DNA from: Xiphophorus maculatus
Taxonomy: Eukaryota > Chordata > Actinopteri > Cyprinodontiformes > Poeciliidae
Direction of reading: 5' to 3'
Assembly: GCF_002775205.1 (NCBI RefSeq)
Contig: NC_036445.1
Coordinates: forward strand, 1,570,802 to 1,634,801
DNA: 64,000 bases
Both the position numbers and the translations under genes were made by a program. Below the pieces are notes generated by a model. That model was not told the DNA's origin, searched no databases, and worked only from the letters and a program-made list of their open reading frames with translations. Below are positions 11,801-23,300 of this stretch, one piece after another (positions within the stretch are counted from its first letter, which is position 1; each line of letters begins with the position of its first letter).

Positions 11801-14800
11801 CCTGTAATGTTTTTGCTGTTTACTTTTTCTCATAAGGCCCGGCTGGTTTGAATTTATTTTTCAAAGTAAATAAAATAAGTATTTGGTAGCTGGTTTTTCT
11901 ACTTACTCAGGTTATCTTTGGCTGATGTTAAAATTTGTTTTATAAACAGAAACATTCTAATTTAACAAATTAGAAAATAGTTTCGAATGAGGCACATTTG
12001 TTAGGTTAAAAGTATTTTTGAAAATAAGTTTTAAACAGATTAGACATTCTTTCAGTAAGCCCACCTTTCTGTATTAAAATAATTTTTATTGGTTGTAATA
12101 ATATATTCTTCAGTGTTGTAAGCAGAAAATCATCATCATTACAGAAACATAGACTTTAAAACATCAGCTTGTTTGTAAATAATCTACCTAATTTGTTTGA
12201 TTTAGTGAGTGGAGTTACTGAAATACATGAACAAAAACAGAAGAAATCTGAAATGGGGCAAATTTCCAGCCAAAATGTAGAACTCTCACTGTGGATAAGT
12301 ATTTAAATATGAAATGGAAGGTGTGAACCATCATTCCCTTTGTTGTTGTTGTTGTTTTGAGGTTTTTACATGATGAAAATGAGAAAGTAGAGTACACATG
12401 AACTATTTTACACTTACAACGAAACTGTTTCCAGTTCAGTTACTCGTTGTCTAAAAATAAACCTGACCTTTATCTGAAATACAACAGGTCGCCTGAACTG
12501 GACATGAACCAAGCTAAAAACATTTTTCTGAATGTGGAAGTATGGTTTGTTTCTCGCTCTCACCTTGAAGCGTATAAAACCCTCTGAAGCCAGTGTGTCT
12601 CTCGGTGTTGGAGTAATCGGAGTGAAACAGAAGAGTGAGGCAGCCGCCAGGGGAGGAGAACAGCAGTGGGTTCACCGTCTCCTGAAGCTCCTTATAGTCT
12701 CTTTTCCCACACAGAAGAGCTATCAGGTTCCCTTTGGATGAGATCTGGGTGTAAACACCACAGGCAAAATATATTTATCTACTGATTCACACCAGTTTGA
12801 TGCAGTAGCAGATGAAGGCATCATTAAGCCTGACCTTCACAGCATCATTTTCACAGTCTTGGCTGTTCTCCAGGTCCAGGTGGATCAGTCTGATGGAGAC
12901 GGTTTGACCTTTGGGCGCGCACTTGGTCCAGTTTAAACTTTTATGAGGCAAATACCCCCTGGGGTACCCAGGAGACTCCATCCATCCCAACAGCGTGGAA
13001 TATGAGGAGCAGGGCAGCAGAAGGAGAAAGAGGCTGAAAGAATGTGCAAATATTACAAAGGGAATATCTTAATTACAAAATCTTTAAAAAAGAGATAATA
13101 AAAAATTAAAATGATGATCTCCTGAACCATAAGCTTCAGTGAAAGTTTGGTAAACTTTCTTTGTCTAAGAACGTGTTTTTCTGTGAAATGTAACTCCAGA
13201 TTAATCACAGACTATTTGAACATTCATGGATTTTTCCATATAAGTAATAAATCAGTTAATCGCATAATAAATTAAAACAAACTCAATCATTTCCACTTGC
13301 ATCATTTATAGTTTTTCTCTTTTCTTTCTCTTATTCTACCAAAAACTGGATGACTGAAGTCTTCAGTCTGGTGCTTTGGTCTCAACTTTTGTTTGTTTGT
13401 TTGTTTACAGAGATTTAGTTGATTTTATTTATTGTTTCTGTTGTTTAATTATTTGGGGTATTTAAAATATCTTCCAGTTCTAGTGTTAAATGTTCATTAG
13501 AATTTTACATTTATTGTTCTTTGTGAAATCTTTGCATTATTTATGCCATTACAGTCATATTACTTGAAAATGGTCTCAAAACAACAATATTATCGTTTAT
13601 CGCAATAATTTGTGGGGCAATTTATCATACAGAAAAATGTATTATTGTGAGGCCTAAGCAAATATTTTAAAGAAAATGAAAGTCTGGAAGCTAAAATAAC
13701 TGCTTGACAGGTTATTGGGTTGTGTTCAGAAACCAGCCAATCGAGGAGCTGCTTTTATTTCGCTTGATGCTGATTGGTTGTTCCCCAGGAGGAAGACTGT
13801 AAATGTTAGCTTTTATAGTAGTGCTGAGACAGTTTCCATTGTGCATATTAATGTAAATTTAGTGTTTGAACTCTTTAAATGTGCAGTTATAAGCCTTTTT
13901 CTTCTTAAGTATTTGTAGATTTTAAATAATAATAGCCAGCTGTGGTCTCTGTTGAATACAGAGCCTCTACTGTACGCATCATTTTATTGTCCAAAAGTCT
14001 TGAGTTAATCATTGCTTCCAAAATGTTCCTGATCCATATTTCTCTAAAAGATTATTTTATGGTCTTTTCCTGTGTTTATGCTTGACTGTTCAGTACATTT
14101 GAGCAATGAATCATTCAGACGCAGAGATTTCTAAACTGAAGGGATGAACAAAGGTTGAGTCTTCACGTAACACGCAACTTGTAAATTTATAAATTTAGAC
14201 ATTTTTGAAGCTTTTCTCATTTCTTAAGCTGAAACGGTAAAGGATATCAATGATAACTTAGTAAATGAAATTGTATTTTTGCCTCCAACGAGATGATTTA
14301 AGCTCCTTTCTCTGCTATCTTTCTTTAATAATTCACCGCTCAACATGTTTAGCAATGTTAGCATGCAGGAATAATGGCTCTATTATGTTCTTTCAGACAT
14401 GTATGCAAATTTTCAAGATAAAACTCACCTGTTTAAGGAACTAAATTAGTGTTCAGTGGGTCCACTGTGTAAAGTTAATGGGAGTGGCTTAAAAAACATT
14501 GCAAAATAGTGTCTGTTGCAAAATGCTGACATTTGGTAATTATTTGATGCCGTTGCATTTTTCTACGCCGACCTGTAGATCGGTATCAAACTGCACGACT
14601 TTTCGTCTTTGCTTTGAATTTGATCTGTGGAGCATTTCAAGAGGAACCGGGCTGAATGTCATGTTGACATGCCAGTTACAAAGAAAAAGTTAATTTCAGG
14701 AAGTGCTTCACCGAAGCTTAGCAGCAGACGCCACAGAGGTTGAAAACACACTTTGTGAAGAAAAAGAAGAACTACATATGTGAAGAGACTTTGTGTTACC

Positions 14801-15348
14801 ACGTCAATATCAACAAAACCCAGAATGGAAAAGCTGCTATTACTGTTTCGTTATCTATAAATCAATGCAAATAAAATGAAAAGTTGACAACAGGTCAGAG
14901 GAACAGTCACCTCCATGATGAATCTTCCTTATGCAGGAAAGGAAGGTTCAGACGAACAGCCTTATGATCCACATTGCTACGTTTACTTCTAAGGTGCATT
15001 TATCATTTCTGGCATCTTTCAAGACAATAACACAGATTCAGGCAACTAAAATGGTTAAATATCACAACGGCAGCTGAAAAATGGTCAACTAAGTATTAGC
15101 ACAAGTTTTTGCAGGAGCCAATAACTCCATTAATTAAATTAGGACTCTGCTAGTCACTGCCAAAAACTGTAAATCAAGTGATAAAAGAGTACTTTTGATG
15201 AACATTTTCATTACTTTTGTATATTCTGACAGAGAAACACAGAAAGACACACAACAACAAAAAAACCCACACAATTAAAGTGCTGATTAGCACATGTTAA
15301 ACTATTTGGATTTATAAAAATTAAAAAATCCCACCTTAATCTGAACAT
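7086..15348 (-). CDS. c1s: complement C1s, active serine protease
   Basis: Eleven coding exons: 15335-15348, 12835-13033, 12564-12744, 11172-11297, 10774-10967, 9384-9534, 9183-9295, 8330-8405, 8095-8229, 7959-8015, 7086-7882. Total 2043 nt, 680 residues, all phases consistent. Order: signal peptide (MFRLSLFLLLLPCSS), CUB1 (about 20-131), EGF (about 132-173), CUB2 (about 174-288), CCP1 (about 290-351), CCP2 (about 352-415), then a protease domain on one exon. Activation site R427/ILGG; triad His466, Asp519, Ser619 (GDSGG, serine codon AGT); Asp613 lies at the base of the specificity pocket, predicting cleavage after Arg. The EGF NFLGGYHCSC, the CUB2 GFDVE and GPFCG motifs and TNNMFCAGG suit C1s. 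In the family, C1s activated by C1r cleaves C4 and C2 in plasma. MASP2 is the main alternative; the neighbouring C1r-like gene favours C1s. The start ATG lies in a 14-nt coding exon with a GCC before it. Confidence 0.88.
8811..8892. repeat. (TA)n microsatellite
   Basis: An almost pure TA run, best from about 8829, in the intron that splits the CCP1 module of C1s. Just upstream (about 8744-8800) is a GGGCCGGCCC-containing stretch that looks like part of a dispersed repeat. The TA run can form a cruciform and is likely length-variable. Confidence 0.9.
9821..9842. repeat. 22-bp perfect palindrome
   Basis: An exact 22-bp palindrome centred on ATCGAT, in the intron between the two halves of CUB2 in C1s. 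A short GCT-repeat run follows at 9861-9878. No function is evident. Confidence 0.7.
13235..13660 (+). repeat. dispersed AT-rich repeat, copy 1
   Basis: This segment in intron 1 of C1s matches 56918-57305 in the same orientation over most of its length. Shared landmarks in the same order are AATAAATCAGTTAATCGCAT, a GTCTTCAGT block, a TTCCAGTTCTAGTGTTAAAT-like block, and an ACAACAATATTATCG block before ATTTATCAT. It looks like a non-autonomous DNA transposon; exact ends are not clear. Confidence 0.65.
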
Positions 15349-17383
15349 GGCAGCACAATCCTCATATGAACCGTCTGTATTCCTCCTTCCTTTTTCCCGC
15401 TCATTAATTCACTCTCCGTTCTCACCCCCTCCCGTCTCCCTGCGTCCCCTCTTCCTCTCTCGGTTATAAGTTGCACCGGTAAGCATTTATGAATCTATTT
15501 ATGTACAGTTGTCTTTGTAAAGTGATGTGAAAGCACAACCCCCCTCAAATGTCCACTTATGTCTTTACAAAAACAAAAAAACTCTTCTATTTTCAAGCAA
15601 GAATTTTATCTATTCACACCGTTAAATCGTAAAGGAACTTTGAACTGAGCTCAATTTTGCCAGACGGGCTGAGGCCTGACTGCCACGAAGCATATAGAAT
15701 CTAGAAATTATTTAAGTAGAACCTGTCTGCCAACACGAAGGAGGCTAAAAGACCCCAAAAAAGCAACACATTGTACCACCATCTAAGAAATAAAATCAAC
15801 AGTCGGGAAAAAAAACACATATGTATATATATATACATAGATATATGTACACGCGTACGCAGTCTTGTACTGCGGTCAACAATGCAGAGTGGCAAACGTG
15901 ATGTAAAGATTAGAAAGATTAAAGTGCTCAGCAGCAAATTTAATTTAAAAAAACAAAGCAATGGACGTTTCAACAAAACCAAGGTAGTATGTACGTATTG
16001 CAACAATGAATTATTCTTCCGCCAAAGCACAACTAGCTAGTTAACATTTCTAAATTAACATTTAAAACAAAATTACTTCTTTTAAACCCAACATGAAAAC
16101 CTGAAAAACTAAACTTAAAATTCAAGCAAAGTGACTAATCGTGATTAATTGCTGCTTTTTGGGATTATTAATCTGAATAAAAAGTCTTCTTATATCTTGT
16201 AAATTTATGCATAGCTATTGTTTCTACAAAAGAGGAAGACAAGGTTGAATTGTTTAAAAGTGTTTGTGTGTTTGGTTCAATACTATGTTGGGACAGGACA
16301 AAAACTGTACTATGGAAGAGTCTCAAAGGTAAAACTACAGCTGACAAAAAACAACACAAACGGACCATCTGACACGAAAACAACTGATGATCCTCAAGGC
16401 TGTTGGAGGGAAGAAACCAAGGAGGAACCATTGTGACTATAAGCAGATTGGGTTGGATTGTGCAGAAGGACAATGATCCAAATCACACCAGCAGGTTTAC
16501 CTCCACAAGGCAAAATTAATATTTTGGACTGGCCTAGTCAAAGTTTGAACTTTAGCACCCTAAATGTGGCTAAATTAGAAAGAATCTACAAAAAAGATTT
16601 GGCTGAAGTTCCTCAACAGCGATGTAAAAGAGTAATTTCCAGTCATCGGAAAGGGTGGATGACAGCTGCTGCTGCCAATGGTGGCACAAAGTTATGTTTC
16701 AGTGTGTATTACTTTTTACACAAAACCTTTTTTCCTCATCAGTAAATGAAATCTGTCACTTGAAAACTACTTTTCATTTGATATTAAGATTTGTTTGAGG
16801 ATGTGAAATAGTTCAGTATGACAGAAAAGCAAATCCGTTTTTCAACAGCCTGCATATTTACTGTAATAAGGCAAAGATCGGGGGCAAAAAGGGTGACAGG
16901 AAAACAAGCTGGCCTTGAAGTTTTATCTCTGCAGCGCTCCAGCTCTGCTTTGACAAAGGTTTATTGATAGCAATAGAGACAAAGCAAAAAGAAATGAGTG
17001 TATACAGAGAGAGGAAATGTCTCATTGTATCACACAGCGCTAGGCACACACAGTACCTTTGGGTTTATAGCTACGGAAACACGCACAGCGTTCACACCGC
17101 CAGAGAGAGAGAGAGAGAACCAGGACCGGAAGGAAACGAGGACCGACACACAAAGACGTAGAGACGGAGGGGAAAACGGCAGATGAGGGTCAACGGGGCT
17201 TTCCATTGTGTAGGATCAGAAAAAAGTAGGGAGGGAAAAGAAATCTGCTGCCAAAGCCAGATCTTACATGACAGATAGAGGAGCGAGTGAGAGAGACGCA
17301 GAGTTTCACTAGAGACGGTGGCTGGAAACCCAAAGCTTGAACTTCTACACATAAGAGGAAGACTGTAATCAAATGTGCTACTG
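15349..17383. other. intergenic stretch between C1s and the TNF receptor
   Basis: Holds the divergent 5' flanks of C1s (minus) and the TNF receptor (plus). Apart from a Tc1-type relic (16270-16745) no coding sequence is supported. A convincing signal-peptide exon for the TNF receptor was looked for here and not found. Confidence 0.5.
16270..16745 (+). mobile_element. degenerate Tc1/mariner transposase relic
   Basis: Plus-strand frames give fragments typical of the C-terminal half of Tc1 transposases: a KDNDPNHTS stretch, then LDWPSQSLNF, then a RCKRVISSHRKG...AAANGGTK end. The frame changes between fragments and stops interrupt it, so it is dead. It lies in the intergenic region between C1s and the TNF receptor. 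Confidence 0.75.
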
Positions 17384-20300
17384 ATGGCAAATATAACCTG
17401 TGAAGTCAAGAAGAACAAGAGTAAAGATGGACATTGTTGTGATCAATGTCCTGCAGGTCAGTGAACGTCTCATAGTTTCTTCTTTGTTTCACAAGCCTCC
17501 TTTCAGAAATCTTGAAAAGAAAAAAAAAGAAGCTTGTTTCAGTTGTTACATTTCTGCTTCTTTCGACCTTAAACAGGAATGTTCGTAGCAGAAGATTGTA
17601 CCGCCACAGAAAACACAAAGTGTGAGTCTTGTCCCGAAGGGTCTTACACAGAGCACCCGAACTACCTGAAGAAATGCATTGGCTGTAATTCCTGCGGTAA
17701 GTCACAAACATTCAGAAACAGTCCATATGTGAATCATTTATCTCTTGTAAACTACAGCCTAATTACTGTGCCGGGAGGAAAAAGTTACTGGCTCCTTACC
17801 GATTTCTACTGTTTGCTCTTTTTTTCAATGTTTCATATCAAACAAATGTTACTATTAGATTAAAAAAAAGAAAAAAAAGTTAATTAAATGGTCATGAAGG
17901 AAATTTGGCTCAACTTCCTCGCAGAATTTTTTTGATTCAGCTACATCTGAGAATTTGAATCGCTTGTTTAAGGTCACATCAGTCCAGACTTTGACTAGGC
18001 CATGCCAAAACTTTCATGTATTACTTTTTTGCTATGGGTTCTCAGAGGTGAACATTCTAGTTAGCTTTGTATCATCATCCTAGCCCAGGGGTCAGCAACC
18101 TTTTCAATTCAAAGAGCCACTTTTGCCATCGACACTACAAAATAAAATTTCTATGCAGCCGCAAAAAAAAACAGAAGAAACGTTTGATTATAATACCAAT
18201 TTTTCTTATTGGTATTATGATCAAAAACATGTCTTAATTTGTTTTTAAGAGCCACAATAAAGGGGCCAAAGAGCCACATATGGCTCAGGAACCGCAGGTT
18301 GCAAACTCCTGACCTAAACCAAGTGTGTTTGAGCTTAAGGTCATGAACTTATTTTCCCCTTCAGAGTTTATTTATTTTTGCCTGCAAGCAGAATTCATGG
18401 TTTCAGTCAAAACAAGTCATCCTGAGACAAGAAAGACAGCAGCTGAAGATGGTTATTCTGAAAATTTGCTGGTTTACGCTGCAGGATGCACACTTCCTCC
18501 CCTTTGTCCCGTCTGTCCCAGATTTTAAAACGTTTTGGGAAGCATCAAGGTTCTTATTCTCTTTTCAATCACCCTGGAACTCTCCCACAGGCGCCATTTT
18601 TACCCAGTTTTTTCCCTTTTTGTCGATTATGATCTCTGACCTTTACTGGGGTCATCGATACCTGAAGTTCTTGAGACATCTTAAGTTGTGGATGTTTTTT
18701 GGGCCTCCATTGTTTAGCATCCTGGATGTTTAACATTGATGCGCTCATGGAGTGATTTCTGTAGGCTGGGAAGCTTCACCACTGTTCCATGTTTTCTCCA
18801 TTGGTGGATAAAGTCGCTCACTGTGGTTCTCTGGAGTCCCAAATGGCTTTGTAACCGTTTCCAGACTCATTAATGTGAATGACTTCCCTTCTCTTCTGTT
18901 CTTAAACATTTTCGTCTTCAAATCGGAGTATGATGTGTTGCTTTTTGACATCTTTTAGCCTACTTCATGTTGTCATACAAGTTCCATTTATAGGTGATTT
19001 CTTGATTGTATGGGTCGGGCAGTAATTGGGCTAAATTTTATATTTATGTAATTTTCAAATAGGGCCTTGCTGATTTGGATAACTTCTTCTCTTGGTACAT
19101 ACATTCATTTTTGTAAAAATGTTTTTTTTATCTACCCAGGTTAGTGTGTTACATGATCTGAAACACTTAAATGTGACCAAATAAAAAGTAAAAACAGAAG
19201 AAATCGGTAAGGTTGCCAGAAGTTTTTTTCACACCACTGCTAATTCACTTAGCAACAGTGTAACATCTTCTCCTGAAGCTAATTTGAAAGTATCTACAGT
19301 GTGAAAATAAAGGGAGGAAGCTGTTTGGCGATAAGTTTTAGTGCAGACAGTTTCTACTGTAACCTAAACACCCACACACACATGCCCACACACACACATA
19401 TATGCAGACTGGCTTTAAACACCTTCAAATCACAAATTAACAGGAGCAAATCTCTCTTTTTCAAACTTACAGTTGAAAATAGTCAAATAAAGACCAACTG
19501 CACAGATCAGAAGAACACTGTTTGTGAGTGTAAGCCAGGTTTCTTCTCCACCCAAGAAGACGTTGATCACTGCAAGGCCTGGACTAAATGCTCTGTGGGT
19601 TATGGAGTTAAAAATAAACGTAAGTTTCAAAACAGATCAGCCTGCTCTCTTGCAGAGATTCTCATCCCTGCATATAATAACTAAAAAACCAGACGGCTCT
19701 GCCTCCGACTTCTTTTTGCAGCTACTTCTACAAATGACACAGTCTGCACTCCGTGTGAGAAAGGAACGTACAGCAACGTCACAGATTTCTCCTCACCTTG
19801 TCAACCGCATTTCAGGCAAGTCTGAGTCCCTTTTAGTTTCTCATCACATCAATAAAGCTGAATGTTCACTGGTAAAAAACAACAACTGCACAGCACATCT
19901 CCGGGTTACACAATCAAAGCTGGTATGTTTTACAGAAATAAAAAAACAATATTTAAATTTCTGTTAATGGCAAGAACACAACGTGTAGAACGAAAAAAGA
20001 GTATCCAAATAAAAGCAGCAGAATCATCTCTTTATGTTCTGAATTTCAGCTAAGTATTTAATTAAAAAAATCCATCCATTGTTGTATCTGTTTATCAAAT
20101 GGCTTTTATACATTTTATTTACTTAGAGTGAAAATCACTGTTTTAACTCCTCACCATTATTCCTGAAACCCTCTAATTGAAGTACAATTGTTTTTGATAT
20201 TTGTCCTCATCTTTTTTAAAAAAAATAAATCCTTCTGTCTTAATTCATAGTTTGTTTCTTTAATTTTGAACCACTTTTGTATACACCGTGGAAGGAGTTT

Positions 20301-23300
20301 ATTACTTGTACATAGTCAGTGCTGTTCTGAGCTCTACTACGTCCTAAAATGTTAAAGTATGCAATGTAAGAAATATTTCATTAGTTGGATGAAAATAATC
20401 AGACGCAGTTATAATTCACTGTGGGAATAAATCATTAATTCATTCCTTTATTATTGCTTTCAGGTGTGAAGCCTACGGACTACAGGTGAAAACTCCAGGA
20501 ACCAAAACAACGAATGCCATCTGTCAAGAATGTAAATCTCGTAAGTCCACCTCTTTAGATTTCGACATTTTGTGCATTATTTTTGACTGGCATGATGTCG
20601 TAGGGCTTAGTGGATGTGACTCTCAGAGATCCGGTTGAGCTTGAATTAGGAGAGGAAGTGGAAGTGGCATAGAGAGGAAACCATTTTATGCAGCGGTTGC
20701 AGTTTGCTTGTCTCTTACAAGAGACAAAGTCTTTTGATTTTGAAGGGTGAAATCACATTTATGGAGTAAGAATAAATGCACAAATAATATTCTTTATTGT
20801 AAAAGAATTGAAAACATATCGTGTGTGGGTAGAGGGCAGAGTTTGAAATATCTTAATCCTTACTGAAGGCTGTGATTGGAGTTGTGTTAAATGTAAATGT
20901 GTTTATGGGGGAGGCACAACCTTAAACTTGAAATGTTTGCCGCGATGCATGGAGTACGACAGCCTTTCTCCTCCTGTAGCTGCTGCCTGGTGCAGAGCGC
21001 GGCGGGTGTATGCATACAGGTGGAGCGGAGACTCATGCAAATACAGACTGACCACAGGGGGCAGCTGTAGCTGATGCTCAGCATAAGTGTAGCTTTACGG
21101 ACAGACCATAAAATTAATTTTCTACCATCCCAGTCGCAACAAATGGCTGGCGTAGCTCATTGTGACAGTACAGAGTTGACCAGGGCTGTTGCAAACGATT
21201 ATTTTAATAATCAAGTAATCTATTGACTATTCTGACAATTATTCGAGTAATCGAATAAAAGAAATTGATCAAATAAAATATTGGTAAATACTGACATAAC
21301 AGCAGTATTAATATCAGATATCGACATCGGCTCAAATTTACATATTCGTGCATCCCAACAATTACTTTTCTGTAGTTTAAAAGATTCAATTGTAACAACA
21401 GCAGTAGTTTATGTTTTTGGACAAAAACTATGCAAAAATGTAAAACTATATTCAATTTAATATTAAAGCAGCAGGCTTACATAGACACTTATAAAAAATG
21501 TCTATACTCCAGTTTTTGGTTTATGTATTTATCTTAAATCATACTTTTGCTACATTAGAAGAGATCAAATTACTCCTTAAAAATAGAGAAAAACTATTTT
21601 CTGGCAGTTCTTCCTCTCTGTGTTGTCACTGTGCCCACATTTAATTAAATTTATTGAAATTGAAACTCAACTAGATGTCAGAGTTTCACGTCTCTTCTCT
21701 TGTTTTTAGACTCTAAGACATGTGGAAACCCCATGGCCAGGGGGCTTTTTTATTTTCTAAACTTTTAAGTGTATTTATCTTTATAAGCTGCAACAAAATG
21801 TTTTAATAATATATCTGTATTTCCCATAAACAGATAACATTTTATACATGAAGGAATTTACAAATATCCAAATGTTTTTAGGCAATTAAAACACTGAAAC
21901 TTGTATCTATTAGAATAATTAGTTCTGCAGAGATATATCATCTTTGTTGCTGTTTCTCATGTTTAAAGCATTTTGATTGTTGCGTTGACTGTAGATGTTG
22001 ACAAGTTTCTTGTAGTTTTTTGCAATTTTCTCCAACATTTCCTCATTTAAATAGATCAAAACGCATCTGTCTTAATCAAATCCTATGTTCTCCTGCCTTT
22101 GTCATTTTGTAGAATGACTTTGACGTAGTTATAGGGTCACATGGAGGGAAAAAAGAATGGTGGACATTTTTCTCTTTCATTGAGAAATAGTCAAAATTCT
22201 GTTTTGCAATTAAAATAAAAATACTGAAAATGAAGTGAAATAACACAGTTGAAGAAAAGGTGAAATGCCAAACGTGTTGTGCTCTTCTCAAACAGGTTCG
22301 ATAAGGTTTGCATAAAAATGTGCATCCACAGACAGTTTATAGCTAAAAAAAATATTTCTGTTATTAAATCTTAATACAAAGCGTAATGTTTCAAGTTCAT
22401 TTAAGCAAACTAAGGCTGTTGCATGTCAACTTTATTGTTGATGTATGTTTTTTGTTGACTTCTCTAATTTTAAAACTGGTAAAAGAAAAAGAAAAAAATT
22501 TCCCAAGGGGTTACGTAGCACAGCCACAAAAACCAAACAAACATAACTTAATATGTAAATCGTCTCAGCACTACCGCAGAAATAACAATCTTTTGGTCTA
22601 TGGTCTAATCAGTGAATTAGCAAATTTTCCAGAATAATTCAGAGTCACAATCTACAGATAAATCTGCGAATATGGGGTGTAACTGCTCCTAGTCAGAATT
22701 ATAAACTGGGAAAACAGAAAATACTAGTTTGCTGACTTTGGTCATCTTGGAAAGTACATAAAAAAACATGTACTCAAATTAAAAGTTGGATTTTTCAACA
22801 TGTTTCAGTGGGAGATGATGCAACAGCAGTGAAAGACTAATTTCTTTATTCATCTTTGCATTCAGTGAGATAAGTTGCGGGGAGCTTTGTGGGCTTTTGT
22901 TTTTCCCAGTAGTTGTTCTTTGAGACATGAGAAAACATTCAACGTCTTTTTTTATGTGTCTGTTGTTGGTGATTAATTCAAGAAAATGTCAAATAATGAT
23001 GACTGGAGACCAGCTCTCCCACACTTCATCTTTCCCTGAAGTTAAGCCATTATTCTGACGTAAATTGTTGCGCAACCTTCACCAGCGTCACTAACATGCA
23101 TGTTGTTTTCCCCCTCTGTGAATCAGAGTGTTGCTGGATCCTGCCGGCATCCCTGTGGGCCGGACTTGTTTTGACTATTTTGGTCGTGGCGGCGCTCATC
23201 TTCTGGAGAGCAAAGCGCAGATCCTATAGACCAGGTGAGTACGAAACGACACCTATGTGGGTGGGATTTATTGTTGTTTTTCTCTTTACACACTGGTTAA

